Source of the DNA: Komagataeibacter medellinensis NBRC 3288 | GTDB lineage: Bacteria > Pseudomonadota > Alphaproteobacteria > Acetobacterales > Acetobacteraceae | Length of the DNA stretch: 64,000 nt | Direction of reading: 5' to 3' | Assembly: GCF_000182745.2 (NCBI RefSeq) | Contig: NC_016027.1 | Location: 2,641,001-2,705,000 of the forward strand | In this document: one piece after another, positions 8,206 to 16,937 of the stretch | Layout: every line of letters begins with the position of its first letter | Numbering within the stretch: the stretch's first letter is position 1 | Made by a program: the position numbers and the translations under genes | The notes under the pieces: model-generated | The model's database searches: none | What the model was told of the DNA's origin: nothing | Seen by the model: the letters and a program-made list of their open reading frames with translations, nothing else

Positions 8206-9303
8206 ATGCGCATTCTTGTGGCCATGTCCGGCGGGGTGGACAGTTCCGTCGTTGCCGCCCGTCTGGTGGACGAGGGGCACGAGGTGATCGGCGCCACCCT
8301 CCAGCTCTATGATTCACGCGAAAGCACCAAAAAAGGTGCCTGCTGCGCGGGGCGTGACATACACGATGCCCGCCGCGTGGCCGACCGGCTAGGCATCCCG
8401 CATTATGTGATTGATGCCGAAAGCCGTTTCAAGGACAGCGTGATCTCGACCTTTGCCGATGCCTATGCGGCGGGCGAGACACCGGTGCCCTGCGTGGCCT
8501 GCAACCAGGGCGTGAAGTTTACCGACCTGCTTGGCATGGCGCGTGACCTTGGAGTCGATGCCATGGCCACCGGGCATTACGTGCGCCGCGTTGAAGGTCC
8601 CGATGGCCCCGAGATGCACCGCCCCGTCGATGCCGGGCGTGACCAGTCGTGGTTCCTGTTTGCCACCACGCGCGACCAGCTTGATTTCCTGCGCTTCCCG
8701 CTGGGTGACATGCCCGACAAGGCTGCCGTGCGGGCAGAAGCCGAACGCTTTGGGTTGAGCGTGGCCACCAAGCCCGATAGCCAGGACCTGTGCTTCGTGA
8801 CCGATGGCTCTTATGCCGGGCTGGTGGAAAAACTGCGCCCCGATGTGACGGGTGCGGGTGAAATCGTGGACCAGGCCGGTCATGTGCTGGGCCAGCATGA
8901 AGGGGTGACGCGCTACACCGTGGGCCAGAGCAAGCGGCTGGGCAATGCGGCCATGCGTGATGGCGCACGCCAGATGGTGGTGGGTATCCAGCCCGCCAGC
9001 AGGCGGGTTGTGATCGGCCCGCGCGCGCAGGCGGTCACGCGTACCCTCATGCTGCGCGACATGAACTGGCTTATCTCCCCGCCGGGGCCGGATGGCCTGC
9101 GCTGCGTGGTCCAGATCCGCGCGCGTGAAGCCGTGCGGCCTGCCACCGTATGGCAGGTGTCAGGCGGCGCGCGGGTGGAACTGGATGAAGGGGCCGTGCC
9201 CGCGCCGGGGCAGGCCTGTGTCCTGTATGATGGCAGCAGGGTGCTGGGCGGTGGTTTCATCCGCCGGCCCGACAGTGAGGGGAAGGGCGTGTCCGATGAG
9301 TGA
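8206..9303 (+). CDS. mnmA: tRNA-specific 2-thiouridylase MnmA
   Basis: A protein of 365 residues that thiolates U34 of Lys, Glu and Gln tRNAs using sulfur relayed from a cysteine desulfurase. The ATP pyrophosphatase P-loop SGGVDSS (9-15) is at the N-terminus; catalytic cysteines are expected in PCVACNQGVKF and in SQDLCFV, both intact; ATGHYVRR and the TVGQ segment also fit. A potential target, tRNA-Lys(UUU), is encoded in this window at 53666. The gene follows two desulfurases and a ferredoxin on the same strand, which fits sulfur supply. Its last eight bases overlap the glutathione transferase gene. Confidence 0.96.
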   Translation: MRILVAMSGGVDSSVVAARLVDEGHEVIGATLQLYDSRESTKKGACCAGRDIHDARRVADRLGIPHYVIDAESRFKDSVISTFADAYAAGETPVPCVACNQGVKFTDLLGMARDLGVDAMATGHYVRRVEGPDGPEMHRPVDAGRDQSWFLFATTRDQLDFLRFPLGDMPDKAAVRAEAERFGLSVATKPDSQDLCFVTDGSYAGLVEKLRPDVTGAGEIVDQAGHVLGQHEGVTRYTVGQSKRLGNAAMRDGARQMVVGIQPASRRVVIGPRAQAVTRTLMLRDMNWLISPPGPDGLRCVVQIRAREAVRPATVWQVSGGARVELDEGAVPAPGQACVLYDGSRVLGGGFIRRPDSEGKGVSDE

Positions 9304-9967
9304 TGGCATGTTGGTGATCGGTACGCGGCGATATTCCTCATGGTCGTTGCGGGGCTGGCTTGCGGTCAGGCTGGCGGGCCTGGATGTGCGTGAACAGATG
9401 ATTCCGCTGGCCGATAACGGGCAGACGACGGCCATCGCCACCCTCTCGCCCAATGGCAAGGTGCCCTATCTGGAGCATAACGGCATTGCGGTGTGGGAAA
9501 GCCTTGCCCTGTGCGAATACTGCGCCGAGCACGTCCCTGGCCTGTGGCCTGCTGATGCCCGTGCCCGCGCCTATGCCCGCAGCATTGCGTCCGAGATGCA
9601 TGCGGGCTTCCGCGCCCTGCGCCAGGCCATGCCCATGAATACCGGGCGCGACAACCGCGCGCTGGCAGGAGGCACCACACCCGATATCGATGCCGACATC
9701 ACCCGCATCGATGCCATCTGGACTGAAGCGCGGCTGGATTTCGGCAAGGGGGGGGATTTCCTGTTCGGCGCGCGGTTTGGCATGGCGGATGCCATGTTTG
9801 CGCCTATCGTCTCGCGTCTGCTGTCCTATGGTATTACGCCGCCCTCGCCGCAGTCTCAGGCCTACATGGCCGCCGTGCGGGCCCATCCGCTGGTGGCGCA
9901 GTGGTATGAACAGGCGGCGCAGGAGCCAGCGGACTGGCGGCTGTCGCGTTTTGAGGACATCGCCTGA
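9296..9967 (+). CDS. Glutathione S-transferase family protein
   Basis: A protein of 223 residues with an N-terminal thioredoxin-like domain (IGTRRYSSWSLRGWLAV, then the conserved cis-Pro region GKVPYLEHNG and the WESLALCEY motif that binds the gamma-glutamyl moiety) and an all-helical C-terminal domain (ADAMFAPIVSRLL with the N-capping motif). The S-S-W-S segment suggests a Ser-type active site. The start at 9296 lies within the end of mnmA and has AGGGGAAGG at proper spacing. Substrate unknown; cotranscription with mnmA is likely from the overlap, but a functional link to sulfur transfer is only suggested. Confidence 0.85.
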   Translation: MSDGMLVIGTRRYSSWSLRGWLAVRLAGLDVREQMIPLADNGQTTAIATLSPNGKVPYLEHNGIAVWESLALCEYCAEHVPGLWPADARARAYARSIASEMHAGFRALRQAMPMNTGRDNRALAGGTTPDIDADITRIDAIWTEARLDFGKGGDFLFGARFGMADAMFAPIVSRLLSYGITPPSPQSQAYMAAVRAHPLVAQWYEQAAQEPADWRLSRFEDIA

Positions 9968-9981
9968 GCCAGCCCGCATCC

Positions 9982-11079
9982 ATGCCGTGGCGCGTGGCGG
10001 TGGTGCTGCCCGCGCGTGAAGGGTTCAGTCACGGCGCGGTTGGTGCGATTGGCCTGCAGGTGGCAACTCTTGCAGGTACGCAGGATGTGATCGTGGGACC
10101 GCCGCTGGCAGGCCCCGCCCTGCTGCCCGGTCATGAATACCACGCGATCCAGCCCGGCCTGTGGCCACCGGGCAGCCGCAGCGTGCGCTATGCTGCGGCA
10201 TGCCTGCGTGCCGTGGCCCATATCGCGCCTGCTGTAGTGGAGGTGCATAACCGCCCCGATACCGCCCGGTACATTGCCCGCCACCGTCCCGGCCAGCGCG
10301 TGCTGCTGGTGCTGCACAACGACCCGCGGGGTATGCGCGGAGCCGATACGCCCGCCCTGCGGCGCGACTTGCTGGGCATAATGGATGTGGCCTGTGTGTC
10401 GGGCTGGTTGCGCGCGCGGTTCCTGGAAGGGTTGCCCGCTGCATGCGGGGAACGGGTTGGCGTCTCGCCCAATGGCGTGGTGCTGCCCGAACATGTCGTG
10501 CCCATGGCGCAGCGTGACCCCTGTGTGCTGTTTGCGGGCCGCGTGGTGGCAGATAAGGGGGCGGACCTGTTCGTCGCAGCCTGCGCTCAACTGGCCCCGG
10601 TGCATCCGGGCTGGCGCTTTTGCATGATCGGGGCCGACCGTTTCCGTTCTGATGCGCCGCCTACACCCTTCGTGACCGGCCTGCTGCCACATGCCCGTGC
10701 GGCCGGGGTGGACATGGCGGGCTACAGGCCACATGCGGATGTGCTGGCCGCCATGGGGCGGGCGGCCATCGTGGTGGTACCCAGCCGCTGGCCCGAACCC
10801 TTCGGCATGACCGCGCTTGAAGCCATGGCGGCAGGCGCCGCCCTTGTGGCATCTCCTCATGGTGGCCTGCCCGAAGTGGTGGGGGAGGGCGGTCTGCTGT
10901 GCCCGCCAGACCCCGCATCCGGCCTGGCGCGCGTGGTGGGGCGACTGATGGCGGACCCCGATGCCCGCGGCAGCCTTGCCGCGCGCGGGCGCGGCCAGGC
11001 CGCGCGTTTCAGCGTAGCCCATGCCCGTGCCTGCCGCAGTGCCCTGCGTGCAGCCTGCCTGCACCGCGCGCCGGGCTGA
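9982..11079 (+). CDS. Glycosyltransferase family 4 protein
   Basis: A protein of 365 residues with the GT-B fold of GT4 enzymes. The N-terminal domain begins with WRVAVVLPAREGFSHGAVG (the acceptor-side glycine loop). The C-terminal donor domain has LFAGRVVADKGADLF, then VVPSRWPEPFGMTALEAM with the E-x7-E nucleotide-sugar site, and ASPHGGLPEVV. It starts 14 bases after the GST stop. The sugar and acceptor cannot be deduced; a role in cell-envelope or exopolysaccharide glycosylation is a guess from family. A second GT4 gene lies 2.4 kb downstream. Confidence 0.85.
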   Translation: MPWRVAVVLPAREGFSHGAVGAIGLQVATLAGTQDVIVGPPLAGPALLPGHEYHAIQPGLWPPGSRSVRYAAACLRAVAHIAPAVVEVHNRPDTARYIARHRPGQRVLLVLHNDPRGMRGADTPALRRDLLGIMDVACVSGWLRARFLEGLPAACGERVGVSPNGVVLPEHVVPMAQRDPCVLFAGRVVADKGADLFVAACAQLAPVHPGWRFCMIGADRFRSDAPPTPFVTGLLPHARAAGVDMAGYRPHADVLAAMGRAAIVVVPSRWPEPFGMTALEAMAAGAALVASPHGGLPEVVGEGGLLCPPDPASGLARVVGRLMADPDARGSLAARGRGQAARFSVAHARACRSALRAACLHRAPG

Positions 11080-11193
11080 CATTTTTCTGCACCGATGGGT
11101 ATGGGACAGGCAGCGCCATGGCCCTATATCTGGTTGGAACAAGGCTTACGCCGCCCGTACCGTGCCACACGCTAGTGAAAGACAGGAAGCCAC

Positions 11194-12195
11194 ATGTCCG
11201 ATATCGCCCAGGCAGCACCCGATGCCGCCGCCCAGAACGCCCTTGTGCCGGTTACGGTGCTGACGGGCTTTCTGGGTGCTGGCAAGACTACGTTGCTTAA
11301 CCATATCCTGACCGTCCAGCACGGCCGTAAATACGCGGTGGTGGTGAACGAGTTCGGTGAACTTGGTGTGGACAACGACCTTGTGGTGGATGCCGACGAG
11401 GAAGTGTTCGAAATGAACAACGGCTGCATCTGCTGCACCGTGCGCGGCGACCTGATCCGCATCCTTGGCAACCTGATGAAGCGCCGCGCGAAGTTCGATG
11501 GCATTATTGTCGAGACAACCGGCCTGGCCGACCCCGCCCCCGTGGCCCAGACCTTTTTTGTGGACGAGGACGTACGCGGCAAGACCCGGCTTGATGCCGT
11601 GGTTACGGTGGTGGATGCCTACAACGTCATCCAGACGCTTGATGAAAGCCCCGAGGCGGTCAACCAGATTGCTTTTGCCGATGTCATCATCCTCAACAAG
11701 ACCGATCTTGTCGATGAAGCCGGGCTTGAGGCGATTGAAAAGCGTATCCGCTCCATCAATGCCGTGGGCCGCATCCACCGCGCGCAGCGTGGTGACGTGC
11801 CGCTGTCCGATGTGCTGGACCAGGGCGGCTTCGACCTGCAGCGCGCGCTTGAACACGCGCCACATTTCCTTGAAGACACCAGCCACAAGCATGAAGCCGA
11901 TGTGACATCCCTGTCCTATGAAGTGGAAGAACCGCTGGATGCCGCCAAGTTCCAGGCATGGATCGGTGCCGTACTGCAAGAGCAGGGGGCCGATATCCTG
12001 CGTGCCAAGGGCATCCTCAATTATGCGGGCGAGGACCAGCGCTTCGCTTTCCAGGCCGTGCACATGATGGCCGATGGCGGCTTCATCGGGCCATGGAAGG
12101 AAGGCGAGCCGCGTGTCTCGCGCCTTGTGTTCATTGGCCGCAACCTCAACCGCCCGCAGTTGCGTCGTGGTTTTGAAAGCTGCCGTGCGAAATGA
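11194..12195 (+). CDS. CobW/G3E-family GTPase (metallochaperone-like)
   Basis: A protein of 333 residues. It has the P-loop GFLGAGKTT (25-33), the metal-binding CxCC motif as CICC (Cys78, Cys80, Cys81), the switch segment VETTGLADPAP and the guanine motif NKTD; the C-terminal CobW_C domain occupies about 230-333. Family members (YeiR, ZigA, ZNG1) load zinc or other metals into client proteins in the cytoplasm. Its TGA overlaps the ATG of the WD40 gene (ATGA), so the two proteins are probably made together. No clear Zur box is visible in the 114-base upstream gap. Identity of the metal is unproven. Confidence 0.92.
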   Translation: MSDIAQAAPDAAAQNALVPVTVLTGFLGAGKTTLLNHILTVQHGRKYAVVVNEFGELGVDNDLVVDADEEVFEMNNGCICCTVRGDLIRILGNLMKRRAKFDGIIVETTGLADPAPVAQTFFVDEDVRGKTRLDAVVTVVDAYNVIQTLDESPEAVNQIAFADVIILNKTDLVDEAGLEAIEKRIRSINAVGRIHRAQRGDVPLSDVLDQGGFDLQRALEHAPHFLEDTSHKHEADVTSLSYEVEEPLDAAKFQAWIGAVLQEQGADILRAKGILNYAGEDQRFAFQAVHMMADGGFIGPWKEGEPRVSRLVFIGRNLNRPQLRRGFESCRAK

Positions 12196-13271
12196 GCGAT
12201 ACAGTAAACGACACCATGGTCCCCACCCTGCTTGAACGCCGTGGGGCCATCCGCCAGCTTGACGGCCACGTAACCGGCTGCGCCATTGCGCGCGATAGCC
12301 AGCAGGTCGCCTTTGTCACGGCGGAAGGCGACATTGTGGTGGCCGACCGGCCTGACTGGGACCGCTCGGATGCGTGGAATGTCACGACCGTGCATGATGG
12401 CGCGATCCTGAGTATCGCACCCGATGCAGCAACCACCGGCTTCCTGACCGGCGGTGATGACAATGCCCTGCGCCGGATTATGGCCGATGGTAGCGTAAGT
12501 GACCTGGTACAGGGCCGTCGCTGGATCGAGCACGTCACCACCTGGTGCGACGATAGGGGCAGGGGCGGCGTGATCGCGTTCGCATCAGGCAAGCAGGTCG
12601 AACTGCGTGATGCGGGTGGACACGCGACACTCAAGGTGCTGGAGCATCCTTCCACCGTCAGTGGCATCGTGTTTGATGCCAAGGGCAAACGCATCGCGGC
12701 TTCGCATTACAATGGCGCATCAATGTGGTTCGTGCAGGCAAAGGTGGATACCGTGCGCCCGCTGGAATGGAAGGGCAGTCATATCGGTATTGCCATCCAC
12801 CCTGCCGGCGAGGCGCTGGTCACGTCCATGCAGGAATCGGAACTGCATGGTTGGCGGCTGTCGGATGGACATAACATGCGCATGAGTGGCTACCCGTCCA
12901 AGGTGCAGTCCATGGCGTTCACGCGTAACGGCAAGTGGCTGGTGACCAGTGGGGCGGACACGATTGTCATGTGGCCGTTCTTTGGTGGCGGCCCGATGGG
13001 CAAGCCCCCGGCAGAAGCCGGTGGCATCCCCGGCGTGATGTGTACCCGTGTGGCCTGCCACCCGGTGCATGACATCGTGGCGGCAGGCTTTGCCGATGGC
13101 TCGGTGCTCATGGCCGATACGGCGGCACAGCGTATCCTGCCGGTCTGTATGGGGGGGGGCGGTGCCGTCACGGCGCTGGCCTTCAGTCCCGACGGGTGCG
13201 GCCTTGCTTTCGGCACGGAAGATGGCCGTGCCGCCGTGGTCGATCTCTCGGCACGCCAGGAGACGGCCTGA
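12192..13271 (+). CDS. WD40-repeat beta-propeller protein coupled to CobW GTPase
   Basis: A protein of 359 residues built of degenerate WD40-like blades: recurring D-G-x-hydrophobic turns and blade endings such as TGGDDNALRRIM, KGKRIAASHYNG, NGKWLVTSGADTIVMWPF and DGCGLAFGTEDGRAAVVDL. About six or seven blades fit the length. No signal peptide or enzyme motif is seen, so it should be a cytoplasmic scaffold. The four-base overlap with the CobW gene suggests it works with that GTPase, perhaps as a docking partner or client adaptor; this is an inference from context. The dispersed repeat copy at 13307 follows its stop. Confidence 0.82.
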   Translation: MSDTVNDTMVPTLLERRGAIRQLDGHVTGCAIARDSQQVAFVTAEGDIVVADRPDWDRSDAWNVTTVHDGAILSIAPDAATTGFLTGGDDNALRRIMADGSVSDLVQGRRWIEHVTTWCDDRGRGGVIAFASGKQVELRDAGGHATLKVLEHPSTVSGIVFDAKGKRIAASHYNGASMWFVQAKVDTVRPLEWKGSHIGIAIHPAGEALVTSMQESELHGWRLSDGHNMRMSGYPSKVQSMAFTRNGKWLVTSGADTIVMWPFFGGGPMGKPPAEAGGIPGVMCTRVACHPVHDIVAAGFADGSVLMADTAAQRILPVCMGGGGAVTALAFSPDGCGLAFGTEDGRAAVVDLSARQETA

Positions 13272-13306
13272 AACGCCTGCGTGGAAAATATCGTGCAATC
13301 ACATGG

Positions 13307-13382
13307 AAGTTTTTGGTGAGACTTTTCCCTGAAAACTTCAGGGCATGTCGCCTTTGTGAAAGAAGGCGACATCCAGAAAATC
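13307..13382. repeat. Dispersed bipartite hairpin repeat, copy B
   Basis: About 76 bp: it starts AAGTTTTTGGTGA, has a first weak hairpin and then a strong one, TGTCGCCTT with AAGGCGACA (about 13345-13370), and ends CCAGAAAATC. It has the same order of parts as the copy at 38478 and the inverse of those at 19878, 45746 and 50620. It may terminate the WD40 transcript. A short AT-rich stretch follows and may hold the promoter of the next glycosyltransferase. Confidence 0.7.
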
Positions 13383-13458
13383 CTGTTATTGTTATCAATA
13401 CGCTGTTTTCACACAGTTTCTAAAGGCGTTCTGCCACGGGCAGAAGGAGAACGGTGCC

Positions 13459-14496
13459 ATGCGGGTACTCCATGTCATGGCGGCACGCGGTAATGGCGGG
13501 GCGGAGCTTTATGCAACGGATGCCATGCTGGGCCTGCAGGCAGCGGGGCTTACGCAATGCGCTGTGCTGCATCCTGCCTCCCCCCGACTGGCGGAAATGC
13601 GGGGGCAGGGCATGACGGTGGAGACCACGCCGCTACGCTTTCCCCTTCGCGCGCTGGCCCGCCACAGGCTGCGCCAGGTGATTACGCGCATGCAGCCCGA
13701 TCTGATTCACTGCTGGCTGCGTCGCGCGGCCGAACTGGTGCCCGCGCATACCGGCGTGCCGGTGATCGGCTGGTTTGGCAATTACAAGGACCTGCGTCCG
13801 TTCGCGCATTGTGACTGGTTTGTTGGCTGCACGCCGGATATGGCGCAGTCCATGCGCGCGCGCGGCGCACCGGCGGGCAGGGTGGCCTATATCCCCACCT
13901 TTTCCTCCGTAACCCCCGCGCCACCAGTCAGTCGGCAATCGCTTGATACACCGCCCGATGCCCGCGTGCTGCTGGTGCTCTCGCGCCTGCATCCGGCCAA
14001 GGGGCTGGAAACGCTCCTCGATGCATTGCCCGTCCTGCCGGACTGCCATGTCTGGCTGGCAGGCGAAGGGGAGCTGAGGGCAGAGCTGGAAGCACAGGCA
14101 GCACGGCTGGGTGTGAGCGCGCGGGTGCATTTCCTGGGCTGGCGCACGGACCGGGGGGCGCTACTGGCCGCCGCCGACATCTGCGTGCTGCCTTCACGTT
14201 ACGAGCCGTTTGGCACCGTTATTCTGGATGCATGGTCGATGGATGTGCCGCTGGTGGCGTGTGCCGCGGCTGGCCCGCGTGCCCATGTGCGTGATGGCGA
14301 GAACGGCATGCTGGTACCCGTTGAGGATGCTCACGCACTTGCGGCGGCCCTGCGGCGGGTGCTTGATGACCCGGCCCTTGCCGCCCGCATCGTGGCTGGC
14401 GGCAGGCGGGATTATGATGCGGGGTTTACCCCGCAGGCCGTAACCCGCCAGTGGCTGGCGCTGTACGACCGGGTGCTGTCAGCGCGCGGCGGGTAG
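13459..14496 (+). CDS. Glycosyltransferase family 4 protein
   Basis: A protein of 345 residues of GT-B fold. The N-terminal motif MRVLHVMAARGNGGAELYA is the GT4 acceptor-domain signature with the GGAE loop. The donor domain shows LLVLSRLHPAKGLETLL, VHFLGWRTDRGALLAAADI, VLPSRYEPFGTVILDAW (the EPFG and Asp/Glu site) and AAGPRAHVRDGENG. AGAAGGAGA precedes the ATG. Acceptor and sugar unknown. Its 3' end overlaps the convergent ClC gene by 18 bases. Together with the GT4 gene at 9982 it brackets the CobW-WD40 pair, but its own promoter region and the repeat upstream suggest separate expression. Confidence 0.85.
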   Translation: MRVLHVMAARGNGGAELYATDAMLGLQAAGLTQCAVLHPASPRLAEMRGQGMTVETTPLRFPLRALARHRLRQVITRMQPDLIHCWLRRAAELVPAHTGVPVIGWFGNYKDLRPFAHCDWFVGCTPDMAQSMRARGAPAGRVAYIPTFSSVTPAPPVSRQSLDTPPDARVLLVLSRLHPAKGLETLLDALPVLPDCHVWLAGEGELRAELEAQAARLGVSARVHFLGWRTDRGALLAAADICVLPSRYEPFGTVILDAWSMDVPLVACAAAGPRAHVRDGENGMLVPVEDAHALAAALRRVLDDPALAARIVAGGRRDYDAGFTPQAVTRQWLALYDRVLSARGG

Positions 14497-15849
14497 CGGG
14501 GGCGTTGCGGGCGGTTTGGGGGCGGTTGCCATGCCATCAAGGAACGCTTCGGCCAGAGCGGCATAAAGCGGCTGTGAACAGATCATGCGCGAGACGCCAT
14601 AGGCCAGGAACGACGTGGCCAGCAGCGCCAGCGTGACCTGCTGGTTATCGCACATTTCCATCACGATGACCGAAGCCGTAAGCGGCGATTGCACCACGGC
14701 GGAGAAATAGGCCACCGTACCCAGCAGCACCACGGCACCCGGCGTGGTATGCGGCAGGAACTGTGCCACCCACCCGCCAAAACCCGCGCCAATGGCCAGT
14801 GAGGGCGCAAACAGCCCGCCCGGAATGCCCGAACAGTAGGAAATGATGGTGGCGATGAACTTCAGGATGAAGAAGGACGCAGGGTAGTGCGTCTTGCCTT
14901 CAATGATTTCATGCGCCTGTTCGTAGCCCGTGCCGTAGGTAATGCCGTTCGATGCAATGCCGATTATGGCCAGCAGCAGCCCGCAGGTGGCCGCGAACGC
15001 CACCGGCCTGCCGCGCGCAAACCGCCCCAGCCCACCGGGCAGGCCGCGTGTTGCCCGGATGAGGATGGCTGAAAACACCCCCCCGCCAATCCCGCCCAGA
15101 ATGCCGCAGGTCGGCACCGCGATCCAGCTTATGCCAATGGGCACCACCACGTCCGTATGTCCGAAATAGCTATAGTTTCCTACCAGCGCGATGGCTGTCA
15201 CACCCGACAGGATCACGCCGGTCAGCATGGTGCCGCTGGTGCGCTGTTCAAAGGAATGGCTGAGTTCCTCAATGGCAAACACGATCCCGGCCAGTGGGGT
15301 GTTGAACGCCGCCGACACGCCGGATGCGCCACCCGCAAGGATCAGTCCGCGCCGCATGCTGACGGTGGACAGGTTGAGCCACCGCCCGCAGGCATGCATG
15401 ATTGCAGCCCCGATCTGCACGCTTGGCCCCTCGCGCCCGATAGAGCCGCCCGCCACCAGTCCCAGCGTGGTCAGCACGATCTTGCCCGCTGCCACCCGCA
15501 GCGAGAGCAGCCGGTCGATGATGCCGAAGTTTTCAAGGTGCAGGGTGGCGATGGTCTGCGGTATGCCGCTGCCCTGGGCACCGCGGAACCATGTACGCGT
15601 CAGCCACGTGGAAAGTGCCAGCCCCGCAGGGGTAAGGCCCAGCATGATCCACGGGCTGATGGCAACGATATGGTTGCGTAACATGGCGGCACCATCGGCT
15701 GCCATGGCAAAGCCTACGGCTACCACGCCCACCATAACGGCCGCCGCCCAGCATGCCAGCTTGCGCCTCCATTGCTCGGTGGTGATGCGGGCGGAGCGGC
15801 GCAGGTGGCGCATGTGCCGCCGGCGGATCTCGGTTAAGTCGGTTCGCAT
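14479..15849 (-). CDS. ClC-family chloride channel/antiporter
   Basis: An integral membrane protein of about 456 residues with around a dozen hydrophobic helices. The selectivity signatures are all present: GSGIPQT, GSIGREGPSVQIG with the gating Glu, and GIPGGLFAPSLAIGAGFG. The segment AGIVFAIEEL keeps the internal proton-pathway Glu of bacterial H+/Cl- exchangers, so exchange rather than pure channel activity is likely. I placed the start at MRTDLTEIRRRH; the open frame extends 72 codons further upstream without family features. It could help acid tolerance, as ClC antiporters do in enteric bacteria; that is inference. There are no C-terminal CBS domains. Confidence 0.9.
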   Translation of the reverse strand: MRTDLTEIRRRHMRHLRRSARITTEQWRRKLACWAAAVMVGVVAVGFAMAADGAAMLRNHIVAISPWIMLGLTPAGLALSTWLTRTWFRGAQGSGIPQTIATLHLENFGIIDRLLSLRVAAGKIVLTTLGLVAGGSIGREGPSVQIGAAIMHACGRWLNLSTVSMRRGLILAGGASGVSAAFNTPLAGIVFAIEELSHSFEQRTSGTMLTGVILSGVTAIALVGNYSYFGHTDVVVPIGISWIAVPTCGILGGIGGGVFSAILIRATRGLPGGLGRFARGRPVAFAATCGLLLAIIGIASNGITYGTGYEQAHEIIEGKTHYPASFFILKFIATIISYCSGIPGGLFAPSLAIGAGFGGWVAQFLPHTTPGAVVLLGTVAYFSAVVQSPLTASVIVMEMCDNQQVTLALLATSFLAYGVSRMICSQPLYAALAEAFLDGMATAPKPPATPPLPAAR

Positions 15850-16012
15850 GACCGGCAGGGAACTTTCAGCAACAGCACTGGCAGGTAAACCGGGGGGTAG
15901 CAGTCCGGTTGCGCGACAAGGGTAGTTTTTATCGCAGACCAGCCTGTCATTTTCATGATGGCCGTCGTGCTCCGGCCTGTAACGGTGGCCTTGATGGGGG
16001 CGGGCAGGCTGG

Positions 16013-16915
16013 TCAGGGAAGGACCAGCACGCCGGTATGCTTGGCCTTGCGTTCGGGCTCGACATGGATGTTGATCAGCGCGTTCCCCACGCCCGCGCGC
16101 AGACCTTCCTCCACACGGTCACAGATATGGTGGGCATCCTCTACGCTCATGGTGCCGGGCACGACAAGGTGGAATTCGATAAAGGTCATCGCGCCGACAA
16201 TGCGCGCGCGGATGTCATGTGCCTCCATCGCCCCGGTGGCGGTGTGGGAGATAATGGAGCGGATTTCGGTCAGCGTTTCCGAATTGGGGGCCTCGTCCAT
16301 CAGGCCCGCAATCGAGGTGCGCATCATGTCCCACCCCGTACGCAGCACGTTAACCGAGATCATGGCGGCCAGCAGCGGGTCAAGCCACAGCCAGCCGGTT
16401 AGCGGGATCAGGATAAAGCCCCCGATCAGCACGGCCGATGTCCACACATCGGACAGCACGTGGTGCCCGCTTGCCACCAGCGCGGGCGAGTGGTGCGCCC
16501 GCCCCAGTCGCAGCAGAACCAGCCCCCACCCGAGGTTGAGCAGCCCCGCCCCGCCATTGAGGCTGATGCCCAGCAGCGAATCCTCGGGTGCATGCATGTG
16601 CTGGAAACCGACCCAGGCTTCATGCGCGATGGTGATGGCGGTAATGACAACCAGCACCCCTTCCGCCACGGCAGAGAGGTATTCAGCCTTGTAATGGCCG
16701 TAGGTATGGTTGTGGTCGGGCGGCAGGCTGGCTACCCGCAGCGCCCACAGCCCCGCCACGGCGGACACCACGTTGATGATCGTCTCCACCGCGTCGGAAT
16801 ACAGTGCGATGCTGTCGGTCACCCGCCACGCGGCATATTTCATGCCCAGCGCAACAAGACTGACCGCAACGCTGCACCATGCGGCCAGGATCTTGGTATC
16901 GATTCTTGCAGGCAT
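16013..16915 (-). CDS. Cation diffusion facilitator transporter, DxxE-type
   Basis: About 300 residues: six predicted helices followed by a cytoplasmic ferredoxin-like domain (from about 205) typical of CDF exporters. TM2 carries YSDAVETIINV, where the common D-x3-D or H-x3-D metal site reads D-A-V-E-T, while TM5 carries HHVLSDV (H-x3-D). HNHTYGHYKAEYLSA is the usual loop after TM2. The start at 16915 begins 22 bases after the upstream CDF stop; an earlier in-frame start would overlap that gene. Its metal may differ from that of the neighbouring CDF. Proton-coupled export of a divalent metal is the expected role. Confidence 0.87.
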   Translation of the reverse strand: MPARIDTKILAAWCSVAVSLVALGMKYAAWRVTDSIALYSDAVETIINVVSAVAGLWALRVASLPPDHNHTYGHYKAEYLSAVAEGVLVVITAITIAHEAWVGFQHMHAPEDSLLGISLNGGAGLLNLGWGLVLLRLGRAHHSPALVASGHHVLSDVWTSAVLIGGFILIPLTGWLWLDPLLAAMISVNVLRTGWDMMRTSIAGLMDEAPNSETLTEIRSIISHTATGAMEAHDIRARIVGAMTFIEFHLVVPGTMSVEDAHHICDRVEEGLRAGVGNALINIHVEPERKAKHTGVLVLP

Positions 16916-16937
16916 GCGGGGCAGGTTATCCTTGTTT

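Noticed and set aside
15850-16065. N-terminal extension of the ClC protein
   Set aside because: The extra 72 codons lack family features, run into the end of the adjacent CDF gene and have no clear ribosome site.
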